Source of the DNA: Gnetum montanum
Lineage: Eukaryota > Streptophyta > Gnetopsida > Gnetales > Gnetaceae
Direction: 5' to 3'
NCBI GenBank assembly: GCA_015680685.1
Contig: MNCI01023473.1
Coordinates: 34,336 to 55,897 of the forward strand
DNA length: 21,562 nucleotides
Shown here: one piece after another, positions 1-10,840 of the stretch
How the letters are laid out: each line of letters opens with the position of its first letter
How positions within the stretch are numbered: the first letter of the stretch is position 1
Translations under genes and position numbers: made by a program
The notes under the pieces: model-generated
Database searches by the model: none
Seen by the model: only the letters and a program-made list of their open reading frames with translations
What the model was told of the DNA's origin: nothing

Positions 1-266
1 AGTTGAACAAAATAGGAAATTTTCAAGAACTCACAGTACTTGGCAAAGTTGGCTGAATCTCTTTAAAGTAAGTCATTTGTAGTTTACATGCAACGCAATC
101 GTTACATTTCTCACAACCACATGCCACAACAGCACATACACATACTCACATTAACTACTAAGTTTATTTGGAGGTATTTAGGCCTTGGTGTAGCCAGAGA
201 CCAGCAGGCATCTAAATCCTATTTGAGGACACTCGTTGGCGGTCACGTCCCAAACGGTCGCCAACA
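1..266 (+). repeat. Left arm of a 264-266 bp inverted repeat; likely 3' tail of an LTR
   Basis: The reverse complement of this block recurs at 18427-18690. By hand alignment the two differ by about 18 transitions, no transversions and one 2-base gap. The block ends at 266 in CCAACA. Both arms lose homology exactly there, as expected for the CA end of an LTR, with different DNA beyond: the copy A aORF here, pol of copy C on the right. The window begins at base 1, so the left extent is unknown. The element appears to have inserted into, or broken, copy A. Alternative: a short stand-alone insertion of about 265 bp. Confidence 0.75.
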
Positions 267-1752
267 ATAAGAAGCCACAGTTGTGATTATGTAACACCTA
301 GATGTAGTGGGAGCTATAGAAGTGATCACATATCACATTAAGGAATCATTCCATGTATCTATCATGCCACTAGCAAATCTAACTAGAGCTAGGGATGCTC
401 AAGTGTTAGTTGATACCTCAATGGCTTTTGTTAATCATGAGGATGTGCTAGATTGACTACTACAGACTAGGCAAGTAATAACAACTCTTTTTGACATCCC
501 AAGTGATTTCACTGAAGTGCACTTAGAATTGATCGTAACCAAGGGTAAGCTGATCATGGCAGAGACCAAGGCAAAGCATGAAAAAGTTGAAATTATTAAA
601 CTACAAGAAGAGCTTGTGACTCTGAGGGCTAAATGTAGGGATCCAACTCAATTCATTGTGCTTGACCAGCAAGAGAAATTCAAAATAGGACAAGTCAATC
701 ACCTACTAGAGTAAAATAAGTAGATGGAAAATGAAAAGGAGAAAGTAGTATGGAATGTGTCAATAGTAGAAGCATAGACATATGCACATGCTAAGGCACT
801 CATTGTAGCACAAGAAGAAAATGAATAGCTCACTATAGATAACACTAGGTTGACCAACATCAAAAAGAAAAACAAAATCTTGGAGGAGAGCATCCATTAG
901 CTGAGAGAACAACTAATGAGGGTCAACAAAGATATGAGCTACTTAGAAAGAGAAAACAAAACCCTCTCAATGGAGGAGGTACATATAATCAAACAAAAAT
1001 GTGCTATTGAAATCAATGCATGGTAGAATGAAGCTAAGAAGCATGAAAGGCTCAACGAATACTTTTGCAACCAAGTGGGAATGTGTAATCTTTTCAATGA
1101 GAAGGAGATTCATATGCCTAAGGCCTAAATCAATTCCATATTAGCACAAAATCCAGATTGGAAGCCCATCTTGGATAGTTATGATCATGTCCACCAAGCG
1201 GAAGTAAAAAATAAAGACCTATAGATAGAAGATTTGAAAGAATACATGGGGTTAGCTAACGTTTGTTAAGCTAACCTAGCCATGTTAATAGTAGTGGGGC
1301 CCAAAAATGAGCTTGAATAGCAAGTAACAGCCATGTACGTACAAAAAGAAGTTTGCAAATCACAAAGATGCCTTGCATAAAATTTAGGTAAAAAATTTTG
1401 AATTAGAAGTAGCTAAGGCTAGCTACTAAGGGAAAAAAGATGTTGCAGTGAACTTGGCTAGAAGATTGTCTAATTATCATGAATTACAAGTAAAGGCTAG
1501 AGCATTTGAAGAAGAGGGGGGGCAGTTTCTAGCATGGTACATCAAGGCCAATCAAATATTTTTATAGCTACCATGTTCATGGGATGTACAAACTCCATCA
1601 CACATTGCACAACAATCATGGACTATACATGACTCAAGAATGGACAAGGAGAAACTTCAAGTGCTCCTAAATAGATACACATTTTAGAAGCTTGATGACA
1701 AGTGGAAGCAACCAATGGAAGAGCCACCACCACCAAGTACTACATAGGCTAC
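267..1752 (+). pseudogene. Copy A: C-terminal part of retroelement additional ORF (coiled coil), decayed
   Basis: One reading frame can be followed from about 285 to a TAG near 1750 and predicts a strongly charged, heptad-like protein rich in Glu, Lys, Gln and Leu, such as KLQEELVTLRAK near 600-635. Its first part (HIKESF, NHEDVLD) matches the minus-strand protein of copy B (NHIKESS, EHEDVLDQLL at 6503-6715), and the C-terminus ends in a Pro run (EEPPPPS) as in copy B. The frame is cut by about a dozen stops, mostly TAG or TAA, plus probable frameshifts after 1370. The N-terminal half is missing because the repeat at 1-266 abuts it. Function is unknown; position between pol and 3' LTR is inferred from copy C. 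The protein resembles structural, Gag-like or additional-ORF coiled coils, not an enzyme. Confidence 0.75.
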
Positions 1753-1945
1753 ATTGAGCTTCATCAAGTTGTTTTATTTATTTATTTTGTCTTGTATTCA
1801 TGTCTTTTCTTGAGCTTCATCATGTCTTGTGTTAATTTTTGTAAAACACATGCAACATTTAGTGTCATGTAAATCTACCTCGCAATTTTGTAAGGAACTC
1901 TATCCTCATTTTGTTTTTAACTCAAGAATAAGTTTTTAGTCAATC
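1753..1945 (+). other. 3' untranslated tail of copy A
   Basis: AT-rich stretch between the aORF stop and the PPT. No ORF or other structure seen. Its end (CTCAAGAATAAGTTTTTAGT) matches the sequence just before the PPT of copy C on the other strand. Confidence 0.6.
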
Positions 1946-1954
1946 GTGGGGGTA
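1946..1954 (+). other. Polypurine tract of copy A
   Basis: GTGGGGGTA lies directly before the TG that starts the LTR at 1955. Copy C has the same arrangement on the minus strand (10602-10612) and copy B a degraded form. In LTR retroelements this tract primes plus-strand DNA synthesis. Confidence 0.8.
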
Positions 1955-2307
1955 TGATAAAGTCAAATTCTAATGGACTATTATATCAAATATATGATAT
2001 CATGGCATTAGCTATCTCATCGTATATGCAATATTGCGGGATGTGTGCCAACCTATAAAACTAGCACTTAGACACATGGATTTATAATAGATTTCATTCC
2101 ATATTAGTGTAACTCTTGTAGTTTATTTTCATGATTTAAGTTCTTAGCACTTAGTAGTATATGCTCGAAGTGTGGTGTTGAGTGATTGTACAATATCTTT
2201 ATTTGAGTGAAGTATACTTGGACACATTTCATGATCAGCAATAAAGATCAAGATTTCTTATCACGATTGTAGCATCCACTTAGTTTTTTAATGTTTACTT
2301 AGAATAA
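1955..2307 (+). repeat. LTR-A, first part (U3/R), interrupted by solo LTR D
   Basis: Begins TGATAAAGTC right after the PPT. It shares with LTR-B and LTR-C the order: U3 with ATATCA/GATATC palindromes, a TATA-like CCTATAAAAC at about 2055, CTCTTGTAGTTT, then TCTTTATTTGAG and AATAAAGAT (a polyadenylation-like signal). Homology to the family breaks at about 2307 and resumes at 3241. Confidence 0.75.
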
Positions 2308-3240
2308 TGTACCCCTACATCCATTGAGTGATTAACTAATGATGAGTGGTGAGGTACCCCTACATCCAACCATATGAATCACAAAGTGTTCACACACAAT
2401 CCAATAAAATTCCATGAACTCTATAGTTTCCAATGCACTAGTTCTCTAGGACATAAACTTTTATGTTGAAGACATTCATTGTCTTCCCAACTACACTTGT
2501 GAAGCTCAAGGCTATGATTTAAGTTTAATTCAGGCACATGATTTTTTTCCTTTTATATTTTATGGTTTTAGTATTTGAAATAAGCAAGATGAATAATAAA
2601 GTAATTTAATACCTACTTTAATCCAATGGGCTAACTATTGTTCAACTAGTCCTAACATAAGTATCTGGTTTGACCTTTCTGTATACATCCTGAACATGTG
2701 TAACATTGTTGGGATACCAAGCATTAAGCACTGCTAGGATTATCAAATGTCATGTGCATGCTCGATGCAGTTGTACTTATGTGTTTATTTAATTACTATT
2801 TAGCTTATCTCACTTAACTACTTAGTTAGCTTAATTACTAGAAAACATTGAATAAATAACTAAAAACATTAAATGCATGAATGAAACATCTAAGCTATCC
2901 AGAATGTTGTAAGGTTTGATCAAAAAGCTCATTTTATTGCACACACATTGTCATGCTTAGGTACAACAGTGTTTGAATAAAGATCTGTACACTCAATGAC
3001 TCCTTCTGCGGGCACTCAAGAAAATATCCTAACTTTCAAATGGAAAACTACAAGAGCTTCACTACACGATGATAGAGTAATGCATAAACATGGTGGGTTG
3101 GCATGTATTTATAGGTAAGAATAGACCCTGCATCGAAGAGGCCACATCAATACATAAAACAATGTGTCAATGGGGCCTAGTTGACGAGTCCTCATCGACG
3201 TGGTCAATCTATGACTCATCAACTAATTATTACTTTCCTA
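2308..3240 (-). repeat. LTR-D: solo LTR nested in LTR-A, opposite orientation
   Basis: About 933 bp, collinear with LTR-C (9681-10601). Shared landmarks in + orientation include GAGGTACCCCTACATCCAAC, ATAAGTATC, CTCAATGACTCCTTCTGCGGGCAC-like sequence and the TATA region TATTTATAGG at 3107-3115. In sense (minus) the U3 holds GTTGAC/ACGTGG modules also seen in LTR-C. The + strand start TGTACCCC gives the CA end; the other end is mutated near 3240. A GGTACCCCTACATCC-like segment is duplicated at its 3' end (about 2308-2322 and 2353-2369). No PPT or internal sequence flanks it, so it is a solo LTR. No clean target duplication seen. Confidence 0.75.
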
Positions 3241-3749
3241 TTTAATGTTTACTTTTTCATACACTTTACTTTCACTGTTTTTGAGTGGTATGGATACAAT
3301 TGGTTTTGAGCACTAAGTGTAGTTATCTGGTAATCCAATAGTGTTATTTCTTGGTATGCCTAGTAGTGGTACACTTGGTAATCACAATGATGACTACATG
3401 AGTCCAAGGCATTTATTTTAAATTATGACCAAATATCCATCATCATAGTATAGACTAGATTCATTTACTGTCTTAAGTAGACTTAGACCTAGAAACTATT
3501 TTCACTTCACCATGTATGCTAGAAGCCATATGGCCAAACAACATCAACATATCATATACCTCACTATGAGCTAAACCATACATGTATACTTTACTAGCTC
3601 CATCTAGGAAGACAATCATCTCAAACTTAAACCAATTACTAGCATAATCACATTTTCTTGTCCACGAATTACGATATGGTCATGTATAAAACACTTGTGA
3701 CTTGTATGGTTGGGTTTTGGAGTACTTCATTACTCATCAATCATCTACA
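3241..3749 (+). repeat. LTR-A, second part (U5 end)
   Basis: Resumes the family LTR: GGTAATCCAATAGTG, CATGAGTCCAAGG, CAACATCAACATATCATATACC and GACTTGTATGG all occur in the same order in LTR-B on the opposite strand. It ends around CATCTACA at 3749. With the first part this gives about 862 bp, close to the 920-930 bp of LTR-B, C and D. Confidence 0.7.
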
Positions 3750-4094
3750 TAAAGCTATTTATATTAGTTCCTAATATTTATTCAATTTAATAATTAAATT
3801 TATTAATTATCATTATGTTTGAAAAGATAATGATATGATTTTAAGGTGAACTTCTTATTTTTCCATGTTTCTTGATCATAGTTTGACCATAGAACATGTA
3901 CTTCCATAATGGTTTTATTTTAGAGTTTCTTCATTCTTTGATATTTGATGGTGATAGGTTTCACTTCAAAACTTGCATTTGATCTTAGGGATAGTTTGTT
4001 CCAATCTAGTATGTATGGTATTTTATTTTTATAAAACTTCTTCAACAAGATAATATGGAAAACAAGGTGAACTTTTAGGTTTCCCAAGAGATTT
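3750..4094. other. Spacer between inverted LTR-A and LTR-B
   Basis: About 345 bp of AT-rich DNA with an AATTTAATAATTAAATT palindromic stretch near 3785-3800. No ORF, RNA gene or repeat recognised. It would be the loop of the inverted pair formed by copies A and B. Confidence 0.5.
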
Positions 4095-5023
4095 AATCAA
4101 TAACCTACTAATGAGCAATAAGGTATCCTAACACTCCACCATACAAGTCATGAGTATACATGTGCAACTAGATTATAAGCCATGGATGGACAATGTATGT
4201 ATGATAGATTTTTATAATTGATTCATGATCTTTGTCTTCCCACTTTGAGCTAGTGATGTGAAAGTGTACAGGAGTGAGGCATATGATATCTTGATGTTGT
4301 TGGCTCATGTTACTCCTATGTGAAAACATAATAAAAATGAGAATTTGATCTAAATCTAAGTGATAAAAAAAATGCAAGTCTATTCTATCATGCAGTGATG
4401 AGTAGCTATTCCTCACTTGTCATACATGTCTTGGACTTATGTAATCATTACTAGGTTACCAAGCATTATGCCACTGGGTGAACCAAACAATAGCACTAAT
4501 GGGATTACCAAATGATTACACTTATATGCTCAAAAGAAATTGTACTTATTCTACCTTACTAATGAGCATGAGAAGGTAAAGTGCTTGAGAAATATAAAAG
4601 ACTAAGCTAAAGTAAGCATACTAAATAAATGAAAATTAAATTAAGTAATGAAATTAGCTAAGTAAAAAAAATTAAGTGGATGCTACAATGGAGAAAAATA
4701 ATCTCAATCTTTATTACCATTCATGAACTGTTCCCAAGTACAATCCACTCAAATAAAGATTTTGTTCAACAGTTCAACATCACACTACAAGCATTCACTC
4801 TATCGCTAAGTGTAAACTATGAAAACAAACTACAAGAGTTTTCCTAAAGTTGTAATGAAAGTTGTTCATTGATGTGACCAAGTGTTTGTATTTATAAGGG
4901 TAACCAGGACCCACTACATCACATCAATGATGATGTATGTAGAGCTATGATGTCATAGATATGATATCATAGATGCAATATCATAGATACAATATCATGG
5001 ATCATTAAAAATAGATTTTATCA
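4095..5023 (-). repeat. LTR-B (3' LTR of copy B)
   Basis: On the minus strand it starts TGATAAAATC at 5023 and ends near 4095. It has a TATA-like CTTATAAATAC at about 4888-4898, CTCTTGTAGTTT, TCTTTATTTGAG and AATAAAG in the family order. The U3 (about 4948-5003) holds four near-tandem copies of a 14-15 base unit around ATATCATAGAT. A minus ORF of 82 codons at 4168-4416 lies inside the LTR and is probably chance, although parts resemble LTR-A at the DNA level. Confidence 0.8.
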
Positions 5024-5036
5024 TACTCTCATGAAT
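5024..5036 (-). other. Degraded polypurine tract of copy B
   Basis: Minus-strand ATTCATGAGAGTA directly before the LTR start occupies the place of the G-rich tract in copies A and C, and the preceding GGATGATTTTTTAATC is shared with copy C. The G run is broken, consistent with decay. Confidence 0.5.
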
Positions 5037-5248
5037 GATTAAAAAATCATCCTTTAGTTAAAACAAAAGGAGGATATAGTTCATTATGAAATTTGGAAAT
5101 ATATTTAAATTGTGACATGACTACTTGACTCTTAATGCAACATTATGGTCTAAGTGGTATTTTACAAAATTTTCATGCATAGCATAATGGACTCAATTGA
5201 TAATAAACAAAATAAAACAAAACAAAATGAAACAGAAAGATGCAGTAT

Positions 5249-8110
5249 TTAAGTTCTTAGTGATGGTGGCTCCTCCATTTTTGGAATTGGCAACAATTAA
5301 GTAGTGTGTAAAGCTTCTCTTCCTCTAACATGGGATCATGTACCATCCATTGAAATTCTACAATATTTAATGGAATTAGTACTTTCCATGAACATGACAA
5401 CTATGAAAACATCTTGTTGGCTTTCATGTACCAAGCTACGAATTACCTTCTCTCTTCTTCAAATTCCCTAGTCACCTTTCTCAATTCTTGGTAATTAGTC
5501 ATTTTATGGGCAAGGTTTGCTACTACATATTTTTAACCTTAGTAGCTAGCTTTTACTATTTCTAGTTTAGAGTTTTCACCATGTAGTTTTTGTTGGCCAT
5601 CTTTTCTATTTGCAATGTCTTTCTCGTATAATGCATATACAATAGCTACCTATTTCTCTAGCTCATTTCTCAGTCTACTTGCTATTAACATGGCTAGATT
5701 AGCATACTGATGGTTTGCTAACCCCATGTACTTTGTGAGATCTTCAATTTATAGGTTTTTGTTCTCTACTTCTTATGGGTATAAAAAACTATGTTATCCA
5801 AAATTGGCTACTATTCAAGTGTCTATGTTATGATTAAACTAATCTTGGCCTTGGTCATATAAATTTCTTTTTCATTAATTTGTTTGTGCATTCCCACCTA
5901 TTCTATGAAGTATTTTTAATCCTTTCATGCTTCTTGGCCTTATTTTGTCATGCAATGATCACAATTGCTAATTTTTGTTGAATAACATAAACTTCTTCCA
6001 TTGATAAGGTTTCATTTTCTTTAGTTAACTTATTCATGTTCTAGTTGACCTTGGTGAACTATTCTTTTAATTGATGAATGCTTTCTTTAAGAAAATTTTC
6101 TTTGCTTTTCAATGTCTGTCAACCTTGTATTATCGACAAGTTTCTTATTTTTTTCCTCTAAGGTAGTTATGGTTTTGGCATGTGCATATGTTTGTGCTTT
6201 TGTCATAGATGTATTTCATATAACCTTCTCCTTCTCCATATTTAATTGAATATTTCTTGCAATTAACTACCTCGCATATTCTATTCTAAAGACATCAAGA
6301 AGATCTGGGGCTATATATTATGTAGAGTTTCTTTTTTGTACTTTTAGAGCTACAAAGTCAACTTGCAACCTCTGCACTTCATTTCTGCATTCTCTACCCT
6401 TGTCTCTACCATGACCAACTTTCCATTTTTTGCAATTAAATTAGACTAAAATGCAATAATATCACTAGGGATATCAAATAGATTTTTCATTACTTATCCT
6501 ATCTATAGTAGTTGATCAAGGACATCTTCATGTTCTGTTGGAGTCGAAGATGTTCTGGCTAGCATTTCCACAACTCTTGTTCTTGTAATATCTATTGGTG
6601 ATATAATGGGAATGTTGGATGATTCTTTAATGTGATTAGTGATTCCTTTTGCTACTCTTTCTACATCTTGGTATTGCACTACCACCATTGTGGCTCCTTT
6701 TCCAATTTCTAGCATAACCTAGAAAGATGCAATGTCCCCTTAAATCTATTATGCCCAATCATCATCCTCTCCTACTTGTAGAGATAGTTGTCCACTAGTA
6801 GGTCCTATTGATATAGTAGGCCTTACAGAGTGATCCTTGATTTAGTACAATGCAAAACCTTCTTTAGCTTCCCAACTAATTATTTCTGTGATCTATTGTC
6901 AATGGCTTATGGAAGGCCTGTAATGTTATTATGCAAGTAGAGTACTCTATCTAGGTCTATCACCAATAGGTGTTGTAGGTCCTGCTTCTTATTGCCCTAT
7001 TGCTAGAATGTTTCTTGCTAGTGTGGATCCTTCTACTACCTTAGTGCCTATGAGCTTCTCTAGCTAATCCTTCTTTGGTGATACTAGTTTGGACATGTTA
7101 GAATAGGATTCATTTTGAACTTTCTTTAGAACATCATTAGTGTATCTGAAAATTCCTACTTGCTTGCACAAATTCTTAATGAGACAAGGAAATGATAGTG
7201 TGAGTTTCCCTATCTTCTTCTCTTCAAACCTTCTCTAGATTTCTAGAAAGAGTAGATGAGTTATATTAGCATTAAATTTTCCCATAAGAATTACACTTCC
7301 TCTAGCTACATAAGTGGAAATTATTTTGAATCTTCTGGTAGGAAAAAAGTGGTAGGTTTTGATCTTGAAGTAGATCTTCTCCTTAGCAGTTAATTCAGTA
7401 TACTCATTATCCTCTTTTCCAGATGGTCTTTTCATCCATAACTTCTTTGCATCAGTGTTGATTTGGTGGATATCTATAGTACATTTGCTTCAACATTTGG
7501 AATATCAAGTGCCTTTTCAATGGCTTCAAGAAAGGAAGGCACTGAGACTTCTTTGATCTTAATGGTAGCAGCATTTTGTTTATTCTTTCAAAATTGATAT
7601 ACTTCTCCTAGATACCATTCACCATTACATGATAACGATGAACCTAAAGGAAAGGCTTGGAGTTGGGTTTAGATGCTCTCAAGAGCAAACGTCATGAATG
7701 ATTCAAAATTTAGTTCCACAATTATTGTGGACATGATGGACTTCTCTTAGATAGCTTGAAGGTATTCTACTAATAGTGTGAGATTCTATCCTTGCTCAAG
7801 AGCTGGTGATGCTTCAACCTCGGCCTAGAAAGATTGTTCTGTGGTAGGAGTTTATTGGTGAATGTTGAAGGATTAGGCTTCATACTCCACTTATAGTGTT
7901 TATTCTTTGGCTTGTCCTATCTTGACCCCTTGATCTTTTACTTCAATGGTATGAGGGTCCTTCTACTATGGGTCGTTTGTTAGCTATATGTAATCATCAA
8001 AGATTTACTTAAGCTTATGCAAGGATTTAAATAGGTCTCTAGTAGTTCATATTCCTTTCTTAGATCTTTGGTTTTGTTCAAACTTTCATTCTTATTATTA
8101 CCTATGAATC
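5249..8110 (-). pseudogene. Copy B: additional ORF (coiled-coil, possible plant transposon-type domain), decayed
   Basis: Minus-strand coding remnants run from about 8110 to a stop at 5249-5251 just after MEEPPS. Two stretches are open: 7235-7435 (KTYHFFPTRRFKII, LMGKFNANITHLLFLEI) and 6503-6715 (YQDVERVAKGITNHIKE, EHEDVLDQLL). The first aligns with copy C (SYHLNPTIRPSKI, LSGKFPMSLPQLLFLDI at 12874-13182), the second with copy A. The pattern (L-PT-R, about 25 residues, then a hydrophobic stretch) recalls the putative plant transposon protein domain of retroelement ORFs (PF20167 from memory, needs a search). The later half is coiled-coil rich. The frame is full of stops. The start is not defined; 8110 is estimated by distance from the leader box. 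Confidence 0.7.
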
Positions 8111-8370
8111 TTACTATGATTACAAAGTTAGGAAAATTCAAAAAGAAACCCTTGTTTATTTGTTCTTTTAATTATTAAGAATTCTCACAATTATCCTTTC
8201 TTATTTATTATATTATTGAATGGTTAATAAAGATAATTAGTTAGGTTCATTAGATTTTAATTAATTAAAATATTCTTATTTGTTCTTCATTCTTACCCTT
8301 GATATTCTCTTCTAACACTAGAGAAATATGGCTCATTGTCTCTCCTACTCACAATACTCTCCCCCACGAC
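8111..8370 (-). other. Leader of copy B aORF with PPT-like G box
   Basis: Minus strand reads TTAGTCGTGGGGGAGAG at about 8355-8372, then AATTAATTAAAATC near 8260. Copy C has CTCAGTCGTGGGGGG followed by an AATTAATTAATTAATTAA run at the same place upstream of its aORF. The box closely resembles the true PPT but no LTR start follows it. Confidence 0.6.
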
Positions 8371-8519
8371 TAAGTTGGTCACTTTGTGATAAAAAAGATT
8401 CAAGAATTACATAAATCAAAGCTACATTGAGAGAGTTATGGATCTTGGAATTTCATGTGTCAAAGGCTTAGAAAATAGCATGAACTCCCCTTACTTTGAA
8501 ATGTGAAAATGAAAAATTT

Positions 8520-8640
8520 TCTAGCTCATTGTGCATATATATATATTTTTGTTGATGCAACATCATATGTATGACATCATATCTCTGATGTTGTAGGGCC
8601 TAATACATTGTAGCTATGACATCATTGCTAAAATATTTTG
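8520..8640 (-). promoter_or_regulatory. Internal promoter-like region of copy B, U3-like
   Basis: On the minus strand ATGATGTCATAGCT and GATATGATGTCATA precede a TATA-like run ATATATATATATGC (about 8534-8550), followed by the leader and aORF. LTR-B has the same modules (ATGACATCATAGCT, GATATCATA) upstream of its own TATA box. The corresponding region of copy C carries the modules of LTR-C instead. Confidence 0.5.
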
Positions 8641-8859
8641 AGTTTTAAGAATTTTTTTAATGAAAAAGATGAGTCAAATGAGTAGTTTGGAAGATCTAGA
8701 AGTTTTTTAAAGAGTCTTTGATCATAGATGATGCTCAGATTATGGAAATCTGGAGATCAAGGATCATAAAGAAGGAATCTTTGGCAAACAAGGTTAATTA
8801 GATGTATAAGAGATGATAGTGAGAATTGCCAAAAGTATGATGAGATATGAAAATTTCAG

Positions 8860-9060
8860 AAAGTAAACATTGATGGTTAAAATGTCTCAGAGGCTCAAGA
8901 TAATGTGAAATTGATCATCAAGTATGAGGTACAAAATTTATATAAAAGGATCCTCCCCAAAGCAAGCTTTAGCCCTTAGTATTCTTGTATAACCACACCT
9001 ATAAGTGTTTGTAGGTACTTAAGGAGTTGAATGTAGAACATACTTGTCTTGCAAAACACA
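8860..9060 (+). promoter_or_regulatory. Opposite-facing promoter and leader in copy B
   Basis: TTTATATAAAAGG at 8938-8949 is a strong TATA box on the + strand, about 300 bp from the minus-strand promoter. The following ATCCTCCCCAAAGCAAGC, TAGCCCTTAGTA and later CTTGCAAAACACA match + strand sequence of copy C at 14434-14600 (GTCCTCCCCATAGCAGGC, TAGCCTTAGTA, CTTGCAAAACATA). In copy C this leads to the 99-codon ORF at 14629; in copy B no ORF remains. Confidence 0.5.
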
Positions 9061-9680
9061 CATGTTAGTATTTCCAGAATGGGAAAATAACACTATATTA
9101 TACAAAACCATTGAATTATGATTATATATACCAATGAGGAGAAAAAAATATTAGAAAGGATTTTAGAAATTGGGACATGAGGTATCTTACCATAGAAATA
9201 ATGAATTCTTGTGTGCAATGTATTATTAAAGTGATCATTATCCTTTTCATCCAAGATTTAAACCAAGTCCATACCACTTACCTATGGAAACACATTACAT
9301 TATCCCAAAATTAACAACCACAAGACAACCATTACTATAAGGAGTACTAACACTTGGCAATGAAGTTCAAGGAAGTAGTTTATTAACAACACACTTTATT
9401 TTTGAAATTTTTAAAAAGCTATCTACCTTTAGGCATGGATAACATGTCTTTCCAATGGGATCCTAGAAATTTTATTCTATGTATTTATTTTTATTTTTAC
9501 TATGTCAACCTTACTAGAGGACTACCTTCAAGCATGGGTAACATGTCTTTCTAGTGACATGGTAAGGTAGAATTTATTTTAGATATTCTTCCAATTTTTT
9601 GTTAGAACTCAAGTAAATAATACAACTTAATAACAGAATAAAAATTATACTAGTAGTCTTAGAGAATCCAAAAATCTACT
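9061..9680. other. AT-rich stretch without genes, holding a two-copy repeat
   Basis: No ORF over 60 codons. CTACCTTTAGGCATGG at 9423 followed by ATAACATGTCTTTC recurs at 9522-9556 as CTACCTTCAAGCATGG, GTAACATGTCTTTC, about 100 bp later. This may correspond to the roughly 103 bp duplication of copy C at 14928-15115, but sequence similarity between the two is weak. The stretch ends at the CA end of LTR-C. Confidence 0.5.
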
Positions 9681-10601
9681 TGATATCATACCTGATGAGC
9701 AGCTAGGTACCCCTATGCCCAACCATACGAATCACAGGTGTTCACAAGTGACTTGGTCAAATTTCGTAGACTGTAAGCACTTAACATACACCAAACTCGA
9801 ACCAGCAAAACCTTGGGTTAGAATAGTCATTATCTTCCTAATCTGTGATATTCTGTTTATGATGGTTAAGTGAGATTAAGGCTAATGATTTTTATAGCTT
9901 TTTACTTATCTTTTGGTAGCTAATTAAGGTATGAAAGGTAAGGAATAAATGATTATCTAATCTCTAATTATCCTAGCTTGTATTCTAACTATTCCTAGCA
10001 TAAGTATCCAATCCCATCTTCCGAGCACGTTTTGAGCATCTCCTAAAACTTCTGGGTTACTAGACGTTAAGTGTCACTAGGTTTACCAAGTGTTTGATTT
10101 ACATTCAAGATGGTCGTACTTATGGCCTTTATGAACTACAAATGAGCAATAGTGATTGAAATAATAATAATGAAAACTTAAGTAATTATCAAAGAAATCA
10201 AAAAAGCATAAACATATTAAACTACTGAATGCATAAAATGGCTAAGTCCAAATGTTGCAAAGAATGGTTGAAGAGTTCATCTTTATTGTCATCACGCTAA
10301 TGGGCTCAGATACATCAACGCTCAAATAAAGAGTCGATCACTTTTCTTACACCTACTGCGGGCACCTGGAAAATATTCTATCTCCTACAAGAAAAAACTG
10401 CAAGAGCTTCACTACAACTAACTGAAAGATGCCTAAATGAGGTGGAAGGCCATCTTATTTATAGGCCGAAATAGGCTCCACGTAAATAGGGCCATTTCGA
10501 CACATGGAAGGCTATGTTGACGAGGCCACGTCAACGCGATCGCATATACGCGGCCCCGTATACACAGCCTAGTCAACGTTTCGACTAATGACACTTCATC
10601 A
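9681..10601 (-). repeat. LTR-C (3' LTR of copy C)
   Basis: 921 bp. On the minus strand it begins TGATGAAGTG at 10601 directly after the PPT and ends GATATCA at 9681. TATA-like CCTATAAATAAG lies at about 10453-10465. The U3 contains GTATACGGGGCC, GCGTATATGCGATCGCG and GTTGACGTGG, CpG-rich and partly palindromic. TCTTTATTTGAG and CAATAAAG follow, in the same order as in LTR-A, B and D. The 5' LTR is not in the window, so age by LTR comparison is not possible here. Confidence 0.85.
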
Positions 10602-10612
10602 TACCCCCACAA
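10602..10612 (-). other. Polypurine tract of copy C
   Basis: Minus strand GTTGTGGGGGT followed by ATGATGAAG places a purine run directly before the LTR, as in copy A. Confidence 0.8.
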
Positions 10613-10840
10613 CTGAGTAAAAAATCATCCTTGAGTTACTATACAAATTGGAAGGTATGGATTCTTATTTACAATGCACATGACTAAACACACACATGAC
10701 ACAACATTAATTTGACCGAGTTCTTGAGTTATAGAGAAGGACAAATTACAAAAATGGTTGTGTTCAAAGATAAAATTGAACACCTCACTGGTCTTGGAGT
10801 CTCTGCCATGTAGAATGATGCACAAAATTATTGAAGAAGG

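Noticed and set aside
88-270. 60-codon + strand ORF in the left arm
   Set aside because: The right arm carries a 2-base gap and changes that break the frame, so there is no sign of coding selection.
4168-4416. 82-codon minus ORF inside LTR-B
   Set aside because: It is inside an LTR and the matching part of LTR-A has stops, so it is treated as chance.
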